This document shows positions 16,837-24,479 of a stretch of DNA of 24,479 bases, in pieces. Where the stretch lies: NCBI GenBank assembly GCA_035562355.1, contig DATMXU010000228.1, positions 1 through 24,479 of the forward strand. The letters are read 5' to 3'. Within the stretch, counting starts at the first letter, position 1. The number at the start of each line of letters is the position of its first letter. Position numbers and translations under genes: made by a program. Origin of the DNA: Pseudoflavonifractor sp035562355. Its GTDB lineage: Bacteria > Bacillota > Clostridia > Oscillospirales > Oscillospiraceae. Under the pieces are notes generated by a model. It did no database searches, was not told where the DNA came from, and saw nothing but the letters and a program-made list of their open reading frames with translations.

Positions 16837-17693
16837 ACCGCCGCACCTCTCCGATGAAACGCCAGCAGCTGCCCCAGCACAGCCCTGTGCTCGGTCCGGG
16901 GGACGATGGCGTCCACAAAGCCCTTCTCCAGGAGAAATTCAGCCCGCTGGAACCCTTGGGGCAATTTCTGCCGGGTGGTCTGCTCGATGACCCTGGGCCC
17001 GGCAAAACAGATAAGGGCCCCCGGCTCGGCCAGGATGATGTCGCCCTCCATGGCGAAACTGGCCGTCACGCCGCCGGTGGTGGGGTTGGTAAGCACCGTG
17101 ATGTAGAGGAGCCCCGCGTCGCCGTGGGCCTTCACGGCCCCACTGGTCTTGGCCATCTGCATGAGAGATAGGATCCCCTCCTGCATCCGCGCGCCCCCCG
17201 AGAGGGTAAACCCCACCACGGGGAGGCTCTGGGCCGCGGCGTACTCAAAGAGCCGGGTGATCTTCTCCCCCACCGCGCAGCCCATGCTGCCCATCATAAA
17301 GGCGCCCTCCATGGCGAAGAGGCAGCAGTCCTCCCCCTCCACCTTGCCCCGGCCGGTAACCACGGCCTCCCGCTCGAGCGAGCGCTCGGCCGCCGCGGTC
17401 AACTTCTCCTCGTAATCGGGGAAATTGATTGGATTGGCACTCTCCAGCGCCGCGTCCCGCTCCAGGAAGGTACCCTCGTCACACAGGGCGAGGAGGCGGG
17501 CCCGGGCCGCTATTTTGAAATGATAGCCGCACTTGGGGCAGACCTGGAGATGGTCCCGCAGGGTATCGGCCAGGAGGGACTTATGGCACTCCGGGCAGCG
17601 GACAAAGGCCTCGGCCACGATGTTTGGGCTCTCCCCCTGGGCCGCGCTCAGGATGGGCTCCAGCTCGTTTTTCGGTTTTTTAAATAAAAACAT
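16833..17693 (-). CDS. accD: Acetyl-CoA carboxylase carboxyltransferase subunit beta
   Basis: A 286-residue partner of AccA. The N-terminal zinc ribbon has Cys33, Cys36, Cys52 and Cys55 (C-x2-C-x15-C-x2-C), followed by the crotonase core with FTLSGGARMQEG and NPTTGGVTASFAM. The zinc ribbon binds nucleic acid in E. coli and has been linked to autoregulation there. The ATG at 17693 starts four bases after the accC stop; the site upstream is weak (GAG only), so it probably depends on coupling to accC. The stop overlaps accA. Confidence 0.95.
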   Translation of the reverse strand: MFLFKKPKNELEPILSAAQGESPNIVAEAFVRCPECHKSLLADTLRDHLQVCPKCGYHFKIAARARLLALCDEGTFLERDAALESANPINFPDYEEKLTAAAERSLEREAVVTGRGKVEGEDCCLFAMEGAFMMGSMGCAVGEKITRLFEYAAAQSLPVVGFTLSGGARMQEGILSLMQMAKTSGAVKAHGDAGLLYITVLTNPTTGGVTASFAMEGDIILAEPGALICFAGPRVIEQTTRQKLPQGFQRAEFLLEKGFVDAIVPRTEHRAVLGQLLAFHRRGAAV

Positions 17694-17697
17694 GCTC

Positions 17698-19035
17698 TCA
17701 GTTACCCAGTCCTTCCAGGGTGCTGGTGTGATAGCTCCCGTCGATAAATTCCCTCATGGCCAGCAGCTCCATCAGGAATTCTCCATTGTGGTCCACCCCC
17801 GTGATCACCAGCTCGCACAGGGCGGCGCGCAGCTTGCGCAGGGCCTCCTCCCGGGTGGAGGCGTGGACGATCAGCTTGCCCAGCAGGGAGTCGTAATAGG
17901 GCGGCACCTGATAATTCTGGTAGATATGGCTGTCAAAGCGCACCCAGGGGCCCGCCGGCACATGGAGCCGGCTGATGACGCCGCAGCTGGGGCGGAACCC
18001 CTGGGCCGGATTCTCGGCCACGATGCGGCACTCGATGGCGTGGCCCCGGCAGTCGATATCGCTCTGTTTGAAGGGAAGAACAGCCCCCGCCGCCGTGCGG
18101 ATCTGCCACTTTACAAGGTCGATGCCGGTGACGAACTCGGTCACCGGGTGTTCCACCTGGAGGCGGGTGTTCATCTCCATGAAATAGAACTGATCGTCCC
18201 CGTCCAGCAGAAACTCTATGGTGCCCACTCCCGTGTAGTTGACGGTTTCGGCCGCCTTGACGGCGGCCTTCACCATGGCCTCGCGCACCCGGGGCTTGAG
18301 GGTAAGGGCGGGGCTCTCCTCCAGCATCTTCTGCCGCCGCCGCTGCATGGAGCAGTCCCGCTCCCCCAGGGAGACGGCGTTTCCGTGCTTGTCGCAGAGA
18401 AGCTGGATTTCAATATGCTTGGTTCTCGCGAGGTACTTCTCCAAATAGATGCCCCCGTCGCCAAAGGCGCTCTGGGCCTCGCGGCCCGCGGTGAGGAAGG
18501 CCGACTCAAAGTCCTCGGCCCGCTCCACCAGGCGGATGCCCCGCCCGCCGCCGCCCGAGCGGGCCTTGCACAGCAGCGGAAACCCGATGGTCTCGGCCGC
18601 GTCCCTGGCCGCGTCCAGATCTTCCATCACATCGGTGCCGGGCACCACGGGCACCCCCGCCGCCTGCATGGTCCTGCGGGCCTCCTCCTTGTCCCCCATC
18701 CGTCTGATGATGTCGGAGGATGGGCCGATGAAGGGGAGCTGAAACTTCTCGCACAGCGCGGCAAATTGACTGTTCTCGGACAGAAGACCGTACCCCGGAT
18801 GAATGGCGCTCGCCCCCGTCACCTCGGCGGCGGCGAGGATGGACTCCATGTTCAGATAGCTCTCGGAGACCGGGTTGCCGCCGATACAGAGGTGCTCGTC
18901 GGCCAGCGCCACATGGAGGGACTCCCTGTCACAGGGGGAGTGGACGGCCACGGTGGACACCCCCATCTCCTTACAGGCCCGGATGACGCGCACTGCGATC
19001 TCACCCCGGTTGGCAATCAAAATTTTTGAAAACAT
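17698..19035 (-). CDS. accC: Acetyl-CoA carboxylase biotin carboxylase subunit
   Basis: A 445-residue ATP-grasp enzyme that carboxylates biotin on AccB using bicarbonate and ATP. It opens with the classic MFSKILIANRGEIAVRVIRA, then the ATP lid SGGGGRGIR (about 160-168) and the active-site EMNTRLQVEHPVTE. Length equals the family norm. The ATG at 19035 has GGAGGAGG at about six bases. It lies between fabZ and accD in the order accB-fabZ-accC-accD-accA seen in many Firmicutes. Confidence 0.97.
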   Translation of the reverse strand: MFSKILIANRGEIAVRVIRACKEMGVSTVAVHSPCDRESLHVALADEHLCIGGNPVSESYLNMESILAAAEVTGASAIHPGYGLLSENSQFAALCEKFQLPFIGPSSDIIRRMGDKEEARRTMQAAGVPVVPGTDVMEDLDAARDAAETIGFPLLCKARSGGGGRGIRLVERAEDFESAFLTAGREAQSAFGDGGIYLEKYLARTKHIEIQLLCDKHGNAVSLGERDCSMQRRRQKMLEESPALTLKPRVREAMVKAAVKAAETVNYTGVGTIEFLLDGDDQFYFMEMNTRLQVEHPVTEFVTGIDLVKWQIRTAAGAVLPFKQSDIDCRGHAIECRIVAENPAQGFRPSCGVISRLHVPAGPWVRFDSHIYQNYQVPPYYDSLLGKLIVHASTREEALRKLRAALCELVITGVDHNGEFLMELLAMREFIDGSYHTSTLEGLGN

Positions 19036-19062
19036 GAGTTTCCTCCTCCGGCGGGGACTCGG

Positions 19063-19470
19063 TCAAACAAGGGCAAAGGAGAACTCCCCCTGCACGCAGA
19101 GCTTTTCTCCCACATAGCCCTTACCCTGGGCAAAATAGAAGGGTTTCTTGCTCTTGACGATACGGCACTCAAACCGCAGGGTATCCCCGGGGACTACCTT
19201 GCCCTTGAAACGGACCTTATCAAGGCCCGTATAGAGGGGCTGGCGCGCCTCCTCCCCTGCCAGGAGCACCGCGCAGGTCTGGGCCATCATCTCCAGCTGG
19301 ATGACCCCCGGTACGATCGGGTTGCCGGGAAAATGGCCCTGGAGAAAGAATTCGTCCCCCTTGACGGTGTAAAATCCCACGGCGGCGCCGTCGGGCTGTA
19401 CCTGGGCCTCCTCTACCAGGAGCATGGGCTCCCGGTGGGGCAGGATTTTTTTTATCTCTTCCTGATTCAT
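19063..19470 (-). CDS. fabZ: 3-hydroxyacyl-ACP dehydratase
   Basis: A 135-residue hot-dog-fold enzyme that dehydrates 3-hydroxyacyl-ACP to trans-2-enoyl-ACP in chain elongation. The catalytic pair is His46 in GHFPGNPIVPG and Glu60 in QLEMMAQ. I prefer ATG 19470, with GAGG eight bases upstream and overlapping the accB stop, over the in-frame GTG at 19479, which would leave no room for a ribosome binding site. It sits between accB and accC. Confidence 0.95.
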   Translation of the reverse strand: MNQEEIKKILPHREPMLLVEEAQVQPDGAAVGFYTVKGDEFFLQGHFPGNPIVPGVIQLEMMAQTCAVLLAGEEARQPLYTGLDKVRFKGKVVPGDTLRFECRIVKSKKPFYFAQGKGYVGEKLCVQGEFSFALV

Positions 19471-19480
19471 GCGCGCCACC

Positions 19481-19933
19481 TCAAATCAAAGTGAGGAGGG
19501 GCTGGCCCACCTCCACGATGTCCCCGTCGTCCACGTGGACGGCGGCTACCTCGCCGCCAAACTCGGCGGCGATCTCGTTCATCATCTTCATGGCCTCCAC
19601 GATGCACAGCACCTCGCCGGGCGCCACCTTTCGTCCCACCCGGGCGTAGGGCTCGGCCCCGGGGACGGGGGCGCTGTAGAACACCCCCACCATGGGGGAG
19701 GTGACGACCCGCCCCGCCTCCGGAGCGGCGGGAACCTCCTGGGCGACCGGCTCCTTGGGAGCCGGCTCGGACGGGGCGGCGGTGGCAGCCGGGTGTGATA
19801 CGGCGGGGGGCCGGGCCGCCCCGGCCCCGGAGCGGCGCAGGCGCACCTGGGTGGCCTCCTCCTCCAGCTCAAAGCTCTCCAGGCCGTAGATCTGCATGAT
19901 CTCGGCCAGCTGGCGAATCTCCTCTATCTTCAC
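19481..19933 (-). CDS. accB: Biotin carboxyl carrier protein of acetyl-CoA carboxylase
   Basis: A 150-residue carrier with a helical N-terminus (IEEIRQLAEIM), an Ala/Pro-rich flexible linker (about 36-75) and a C-terminal biotinyl domain. The biotinylation site is the Lys of EAMKMMNE (Lys116). The start is GTG 19933, five bases after GGAGGG; an in-frame TTG at 19945 overlaps that site and is rejected. The gene follows fabF after a 16-base gap. A separate biotin ligase, not in this window, would be needed to activate it. Confidence 0.95.
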   Translation of the reverse strand: MKIEEIRQLAEIMQIYGLESFELEEEATQVRLRRSGAGAARPPAVSHPAATAAPSEPAPKEPVAQEVPAAPEAGRVVTSPMVGVFYSAPVPGAEPYARVGRKVAPGEVLCIVEAMKMMNEIAAEFGGEVAAVHVDDGDIVEVGQPLLTLI

Positions 19934-19949
19934 GGTTCCCTCCAAAAGA

Positions 19950-21179
19950 TCAAATCTTTTTCAGCGCGACGACGGCGTTATGCCCGCCAAAGCCAAAGGA
20001 GTTGGAGATGGCAAAGTCACAGGGGGCAGTCACCGCCACATTGGGGGTGACGTCCAGATCACAGTCCTCGTCGGGCACCTGGTAGCCCACCGTAGGGGTG
20101 ATGACGCCGGTGCGCAGCGTCATGACGGAGACGATGGCCTCCACCGCTCCCGCGGCCCCCAGCATATGCCCAGTCATGGACTTGGAGCTGCTGATACGCA
20201 GTTTCCGGGCGGCCTCCTCGCCGAAGGCCGCTTTGAGGGCGTGGGTCTCGGCCTTGTCGTTGAGAGGAGTGGAAGTGCCGTGGGCGTTGACATAGACAGC
20301 CATGCCCGGCTCGTAGCCCCCCTCCTCCAGCGCCAGCCGAATGGCCCGGATGGCCCCGGCCCCCTCTGGGTGGGGAGCCGTCATGTGATGGGCGTCGGCG
20401 GTGTTGCCGTAGCCCACCACCTCGGCATAGATATTGGCGCCCCGTCTCACGGCGTGCCCGTACTCCTCCAGCACCAGGACGCCCGCGCCCTCCCCCATGA
20501 TGAAACCATTGCGGCGCTTATCAAAAGGGATGCTGGCGCTCTCGGGGTCGTCGGTATTGTTGAGGGCCATGGCGTTCTGAAACCCCGCCATAGCCAGAGG
20601 GTGGATGGCGGCCTCGGTGCCTCCGGCCAGGATGGCGTCGGCGTACCCGTGCTTGATGGCCCGGAAAGCCTCGCCGATGGCGTGGGTGGAGGTGGCGCAG
20701 GCTGTCACCACCGGGAGGGTGGGACCCGCAGCCCCATAGCGGATGGAGATCATCCCCGCCGCCATGTTGGAGATCATCATGGGGATGATGAAGGGAGAGA
20801 TCTTTCTCGGCCCCTGCTGCTCCACCGTGACCGCCCCGGCCGCGAAGGTCTCCATCCCCCCGATGCCGGAGCCCACATAGACGCCGAAACGCTCGGGGTC
20901 TACCTTTCCCTCCAGGCCGCTGTCCCCCATAGCCTCGGCGGCGGCGATTACAGCGTACTGAGTGAAGAGGTCCATCTTGCGGGCCTCCGCCTTGGGCAGG
21001 TAGTCCAGGGGGTCGTAGCCCCTGATCTCGGCAGCCACCTTGGCCTTAAAGTCGGCAGTATCAAAGCGGGTAATAAGGTCCATGCCGTGCCGCCCCGCCC
21101 TCAGACTGTCAAAAAGAGTCTCTACGCTCTTGCCCACAGGGGTGAAGGCCCCCATGCCCGTGATAACCACGCGGCTCAT
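19950..21179 (-). CDS. fabF: Beta-ketoacyl-ACP synthase II
   Basis: A 409-residue thiolase-fold condensing enzyme that extends acyl-ACP with malonyl-ACP. The catalytic triad is Cys161 (TACATSTHA), His300 (NAHGTSTPLND) and His338 (SMTGHMLGAAG), with Lys333 nearby. The Cys-His-His set separates it from FabH (Cys-His-Asn). The ATG overlaps the fabG stop as ATGA. No KasA-like or polyketide extension is seen. Confidence 0.97.
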   Translation of the reverse strand: MSRVVITGMGAFTPVGKSVETLFDSLRAGRHGMDLITRFDTADFKAKVAAEIRGYDPLDYLPKAEARKMDLFTQYAVIAAAEAMGDSGLEGKVDPERFGVYVGSGIGGMETFAAGAVTVEQQGPRKISPFIIPMMISNMAAGMISIRYGAAGPTLPVVTACATSTHAIGEAFRAIKHGYADAILAGGTEAAIHPLAMAGFQNAMALNNTDDPESASIPFDKRRNGFIMGEGAGVLVLEEYGHAVRRGANIYAEVVGYGNTADAHHMTAPHPEGAGAIRAIRLALEEGGYEPGMAVYVNAHGTSTPLNDKAETHALKAAFGEEAARKLRISSSKSMTGHMLGAAGAVEAIVSVMTLRTGVITPTVGYQVPDEDCDLDVTPNVAVTAPCDFAISNSFGFGGHNAVVALKKI

Positions 21180-21922
21180 ATATACATCCCTCCGTCCACC
21201 TTAATCACCTCGCCGGTGATATAGCCCGCGCCGTCCGAGACCAGGAAAGCCACCAGCGCTGCCACGTCCTCGGGCTTGCCCAAACGCCCCAGCGGGATGG
21301 CGGCCTTGATCTTCTCTGCGGCTTGGGCGGGCATGGCGTTCGTCATGTCGGTCTCGATAAAGCCGGGCGCCACGGCGTTGCAGGTGACCCCCCGGGCGGC
21401 CAGCTCCTTGGCTACCGACTTCGTGAGACCGATGAGTCCGGCCTTGGCGCTGGCGTAATTGCTCTGTCCCGCGTTGCCCGACAGGCCCACCACCGAGGAG
21501 ATATTGACGATCCTGCCGTAGCGCCTCTTCATCATGGAGGCGTACACGTGGCGGGTCATGTTGAAGGCTCCCTTCAGATTGGTGTCCACCACGGCGTCGA
21601 ACTGCTCCTCCTTCATGTTCAGCATCAGCCCGTCCCTGGTGATCCCCGCGTTGTTGACCAAAATGTCCACCCGGCCGAACTCAGCCAGTATGGCGGCCAC
21701 CGTTTCCTTGGCCTCATCGAACCGGCTCACGTCACAGCGGTAGGCTGCCGCCCGGCGTCCCAGGGCCTCGATCTCGGCTGCCACGGCCTGGGCGGCCGCC
21801 TCGTTTCCGGCATAGACCAGAGCGACGTCGGCTCCGCCCCGGGCCAGCTCCAGGGCCACGGCCCGACCGATGCCGCGGCTGCCCCCGGTGACAAGGGCCA
21901 CTTTCCTCATATCCTGTTCCAC
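21176..21922 (-). CDS. fabG: 3-oxoacyl-ACP reductase
   Basis: A 248-residue short-chain dehydrogenase that reduces 3-ketoacyl-ACP with NADPH. It has the cofactor motif TGGSRGIG, NNAGITRD, and the Ser-Tyr-Lys site (ISSVVG then SNYASAKAG), ending in VDGGMYI. I chose GTG 21922 because AGGAGG lies seven bases upstream and the length then matches the 246-248 norm. The in-frame ATG at 21955 overlaps the fabD stop but has no ribosome binding site. An ATG at 21910 is a further possibility. Confidence 0.95.
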   Translation of the reverse strand: MEQDMRKVALVTGGSRGIGRAVALELARGGADVALVYAGNEAAAQAVAAEIEALGRRAAAYRCDVSRFDEAKETVAAILAEFGRVDILVNNAGITRDGLMLNMKEEQFDAVVDTNLKGAFNMTRHVYASMMKRRYGRIVNISSVVGLSGNAGQSNYASAKAGLIGLTKSVAKELAARGVTCNAVAPGFIETDMTNAMPAQAAEKIKAAIPLGRLGKPEDVAALVAFLVSDGAGYITGEVIKVDGGMYI

Positions 21923-21951
21923 GGCTGCTCCTCCTTGTTTTGCTGGGGCTG

Positions 21952-22863
21952 TCATGCTCTGCCGAGCGCGGCCAGAGCCTCCCTCAGGGTATCAGCGTCC
22001 TCCACATGGAGGACGGACGTCTCCTTCGATATCTTGGCGATGAGGCCGCTGAGGGTCTTGCCGGGCCCTACCTCCACAAAGGTGTCCACCCCCCTGGCCA
22101 GAAGAGACTCGATGGTCTCCTGCCAGCGCACCGGGCTGTGGACCTGGGCGAACATCTGCTCCGCCCTCTCATAGGGCTCCGCGGTCAGGTTGGCGATGAC
22201 GGGAATACAGGGCTCCTTCAGCGCGAGGGAGCCGTACTCCCCCTCCAGAACGTGCGCCGCACCCTCCATCAGGGGGCTGTGAAAGGCCCCGCTGACGGCC
22301 AGCCTCACAGCCCTGCCCCTCCGCTCCTTGACAGCGGCGGCCAGTGCGTCGGCTCTCTCCTCCCGGCAGGCGGCCACGATCTGGCCGGGGCAGTTGTAGT
22401 TCACCGGCCAGGCGTCTCCCACTGCGCGGCAGAGTTCTTCCGCGGCGGCGGCGTCCAGGCCCAGGAGGGCCAGCATAGCCCCCCTGCTCTCCCCGGCGCA
22501 TGCCTCCATGGCCTCGCCGCGGCGGCAGACGTAGGAAAAAGCGTCCTCGTAGCCCAGATAGCCGCCAAAGGCCAGGGCAGGCACCTCGCCCAGAGAGAAA
22601 CCGGCCAGATAGTCGGGGGAGACTCCGGCCTCCCGCAAGGCGGCGGCCGCCGCCAGGTCCACGGCAAAGACACAGGGCTGGGTGTTTACGGTCTGGGAGA
22701 GCTCTTCCTTCCCGGCGGCAAAGCACTGCTGCGCCGTGCCGGGGCGAATGGAGTCTGCCATGGCAAAGACGGCGGCCGCCGCGGGAGAAGTCTCGCAGAG
22801 ACTCTTTCCCATCCCGGTGTACTGGCTCCCCTGGCCCGCGAAGACGAAGGCTAATCCACCCAT
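21952..22863 (-). CDS. fabD: Malonyl-CoA:ACP transacylase
   Basis: A 303-residue enzyme that loads malonyl groups onto acyl carrier protein. Motifs are FAGQGSQ near the start, the nucleophile Ser90 in AGFSLGE, an Arg in the RRGEAM segment, and the catalytic His in GAFHSPLM. The residue before the nucleophile is Phe where many FabD proteins have His. The ATG at 22863 lies inside the end of fabK (13-base overlap) and is preceded by GAGGGGGG, so translation is probably coupled. Confidence 0.95.
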   Translation of the reverse strand: MGGLAFVFAGQGSQYTGMGKSLCETSPAAAAVFAMADSIRPGTAQQCFAAGKEELSQTVNTQPCVFAVDLAAAAALREAGVSPDYLAGFSLGEVPALAFGGYLGYEDAFSYVCRRGEAMEACAGESRGAMLALLGLDAAAAEELCRAVGDAWPVNYNCPGQIVAACREERADALAAAVKERRGRAVRLAVSGAFHSPLMEGAAHVLEGEYGSLALKEPCIPVIANLTAEPYERAEQMFAQVHSPVRWQETIESLLARGVDTFVEVGPGKTLSGLIAKISKETSVLHVEDADTLREALAALGRA

Positions 22864-23795
22864 TTGGCAGCCCCCCTCATGACCTGGTCGGCCTGGGCGA
22901 ACATCTCCTCGATGATCTCCCGGCAGCTCTGCTCGCGGGTGACCATACCGGCGCTCTGCCCGGCCATGAAACAGCCCTCCTGCTCGTCGCCCTCCACCAC
23001 GGCCTTGCGCAGGGCCCCCGCGCCAAAGGCCTCGACCTCCTCGAGGGTCATGTTGGGGTCCCGCTCGTTTCGCAAAAACTGGCGGGTAAAGGCGGTGCGC
23101 AGCGCCCGCACCGGGTGGCCCAGGCTGTTGCCTGTGGTCATGGTCCCGATATCGGTAGCCTTGAGGACCTTGTTCTTATAATTTTGGTGCACGGTACACT
23201 CGCGGGCCACCAGGAAACGGGTGCCCACCTGGACGCCGCAGGCCCCCAGCATAAGCGCGGCGGCGATCCCCCGCCCGTCGGCGATCCCGCCGGCGGCCAG
23301 TACGGGAATGCGCACCGCCGAGGCCACCTGGGGCACCAGAGTCATGGTGGTCAGGTCCCCCACGTGGCCGCCGGCCTCGCCGCCCTCAGCCACCACGCCG
23401 TCGGCCCCCATACGCTCCATCTTCCTGGCGATGGCCACCGAGGGAACCACGGGGAACACCTTCATGCCCGCGCTCTTCCACAGCTCCATGTACCTGGGCA
23501 CCCCCGCCCCGGTAGTCACCAAGGGCACGCCCTCCTCCGCCAGCATGGGGGCGATCGCGTCGCAGGTGGGGCTTAAGAGCATGACGTTCACGCCGAAGGG
23601 TCTCTCCCCTACCGCCTCTTTGGTGCGGCGCACCTGCTCCCGGACAAAGTCCACCGGGGCGGTGCCCGCCGAGAGGATGCCCAGGCCGCCCGCGTTGGTC
23701 ACGGCGGAGGCCAGGCTCCAGTCGGCCACCCAGGCCATGCCTCCCTGGAAGATGGGATACCGAATGCCCAGCAGATCACATAGTACCGATTTCAT
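22851..23795 (-). CDS. fabK: Enoyl-ACP reductase II (FMN-dependent)
   Basis: A 314-residue TIM-barrel flavoprotein of the nitronate monooxygenase superfamily that reduces trans-2-enoyl-ACP. The decisive features are PIFQGGMAWVAD, GGLGILSAG, and EGGEAGGHVG with His144 at the position of the catalytic His of pneumococcal FabK. Its place inside a fab operon makes FabK far more likely than a nitronate monooxygenase. FabK enzymes are insensitive to triclosan. The ATG at 23795 has GAGG eight bases upstream; the in-frame TTG at 23801 is too close to it. Confidence 0.94.
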   Translation of the reverse strand: MKSVLCDLLGIRYPIFQGGMAWVADWSLASAVTNAGGLGILSAGTAPVDFVREQVRRTKEAVGERPFGVNVMLLSPTCDAIAPMLAEEGVPLVTTGAGVPRYMELWKSAGMKVFPVVPSVAIARKMERMGADGVVAEGGEAGGHVGDLTTMTLVPQVASAVRIPVLAAGGIADGRGIAAALMLGACGVQVGTRFLVARECTVHQNYKNKVLKATDIGTMTTGNSLGHPVRALRTAFTRQFLRNERDPNMTLEEVEAFGAGALRKAVVEGDEQEGCFMAGQSAGMVTREQSCREIIEEMFAQADQVMRGAAKWVD

Positions 23796-23828
23796 GCACA
23801 AAACCTCAAATTTTGTTGGATTTCCTAA

Positions 23829-24056
23829 TCAGGCGTTCTGAAGGCTCTCGATCAGCTGCACAAGGTCGGCCACCTTCTTCACGGCCCCGTCCTCCAGCTC
23901 GATGGTAATGCCGAACTCCTCCTCGAAGGCCATCACCAGCTCTACCGTGTCCAGAGAGTCGAGGCCCAGCTCCTCAAAGGTGGACTCGGGCTTGACGCTT
24001 GCCACATCCAGGTCCTTGCTGTCGGCAATAATGGCCGCCACTTTCTCGAAAATCAT
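23829..24056 (-). CDS. acpP: Acyl carrier protein
   Basis: A 75-residue acidic helical carrier. Ser34 in GLDSLD takes the 4'-phosphopantetheine arm on which fatty acids are built. I chose ATG 24056, preceded by GGAGG at about seven bases. The in-frame ATG at 24071 lies over that ribosome binding site and would add five residues. It is tightly placed between fabH and fabK. Confidence 0.96.
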   Translation of the reverse strand: MIFEKVAAIIADSKDLDVASVKPESTFEELGLDSLDTVELVMAFEEEFGITIELEDGAVKKVADLVQLIESLQNA

Positions 24057-24075
24057 ACTTGTTTCCTCCAAAATT

Positions 24076-24479
24076 TTAATAATTTATGACACAGGCGCCG
24101 GAGGTAAGCCCGCCGCCCATTGCCGCCAGTAAGAGCAGGTCGCCCCGCTTGATCGCCCCCGCCTCGGCCAGCTCCGAGAGAAGGATGGGCACTGTGGCCG
24201 AGGAGGTATTGCCGTACCGCTCAATGTTCATAGCGGTCTGCGCGTCGGTAAAACCCAGGGCCTTTCGTGCTGCGTGGATGATACGGGCGTTGGCCTGGTG
24301 GGGCACAAATTTGGTGAAATCGGCAGCCGTCAGTCCGGCAAGGTCCATCGCCTTCCTGCAGTCAGCCGTCATCTGGCTCACGGCAAACTTGAAAACCTCG
24401 CTCCCCTGCATGGACACCACAGGGGCCGGCGTCTCCCCTTTGGGGGCGTACGGGTTCCGGTTTACGGGTCCGGGGATGT
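24076..24479 (-). CDS. fabH: Beta-ketoacyl-ACP synthase III (C-terminal part; runs off the right edge)
   Basis: The last 134 or so codons of FabH, which starts fatty-acid chains by condensing acetyl-CoA with malonyl-ACP. The His (VPHQANARI) and Asn (RYGNTSSATVP) of the Cys-His-Asn triad are present; the Cys lies beyond the edge. The end, AAMGGGLTSGACVINY, is typical. The frame is open to the last base, so a GTG near 24420 is not a true start. The promoter and any FabT/FapR-like regulator of the operon would be outside the window. Confidence 0.95.
   Translation of the reverse strand, partial: IPGPVNRNPYAPKGETPAPVVSMQGSEVFKFAVSQMTADCRKAMDLAGLTAADFTKFVPHQANARIIHAARKALGFTDAQTAMNIERYGNTSSATVPILLSELAEAGAIKRGDLLLLAAMGGGLTSGACVINY

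Noticed and set aside
17533..19029. Open frame of 498 codons opposite accC
   Set aside because: Antisense shadow of accC; low-complexity Gly/His/Leu-rich translation with no family features.
19896..21224. Open frame of 442 codons opposite fabF
   Set aside because: Antisense shadow; the minus-strand frame has the full fabF catalytic set.
24076..24420. Short complete gene starting at GTG 24420
   Set aside because: The frame continues to the window edge with FabH-like sequence, so this is the end of a longer gene.

Overview
The window looks like ordinary core chromosome from a GC-rich, Gram-positive member of the Clostridia. The evidence is the rapZ-yvcK-whiA cluster, a FabK-type enoyl reductase, diaminopimelate made by DapL plus DapF, a GSI-alpha glutamine synthetase, strong AGGAGG-like ribosome binding sites and a GC-rich third codon position. 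An Oscillospiraceae genus (Flavonifractor / Pseudoflavonifractor / Intestinimonas type) is my best guess. That placement is inference, not a database result.

Nearly every gene lies on the minus strand, so transcription runs from high to low coordinates. From the right edge: (1) about 24479-16063 is a packed type II fatty-acid synthesis operon, fabH(partial)-acpP-fabK-fabD-fabG-fabF-accB-fabZ-accC-accD-accA, with several ATGA stop/start overlaps. (2) 15668-14115 is a stand-alone ABC-F ATPase with its own promoter and terminator. (3) 13935-10531 is glnA-dapF-dapL, linking ammonium assimilation to lysine and meso-diaminopimelate synthesis. (4) 10113-970 is murB-rapZ-yvcK-whiA-dnaE-cls, covering cell-wall precursor synthesis, the RapZ/YvcK/WhiA regulators, a DNA polymerase III alpha subunit and a cardiolipin synthase. 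(5) 851-171 is a membrane protein of the YczE/YitT-like group. (6) 1-174 is the plus-strand tail of an unrecognised gene that meets it tail to tail.

The biology hangs together as envelope growth: fatty acids (fab/acc), cardiolipin (cls), muropeptide precursors (murB, dapF, dapL) and the UDP-GlcNAc-responsive regulators (rapZ/yvcK), beside replication and division control (dnaE, whiA).

I see no phage, insertion sequence, CRISPR array, tRNA, rRNA or defence system, and no new protein-coding system. What the genes do not explain is in three non-coding gaps: 7990-8279 (between rapZ and yvcK), 10114-10530 (between dapL and murB) and 15669-16062 (between the ABC-F gene and accA). Each is full of long inverted repeats, and two also carry direct repeats, so they look like resident intergenic repeat elements. 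Two smaller signals may be regulatory: a hairpin that encloses the dapF start codon, and a strong terminator-like hairpin just behind the promoter of the YczE-like gene. I see no clear intrinsic terminator after dapL.
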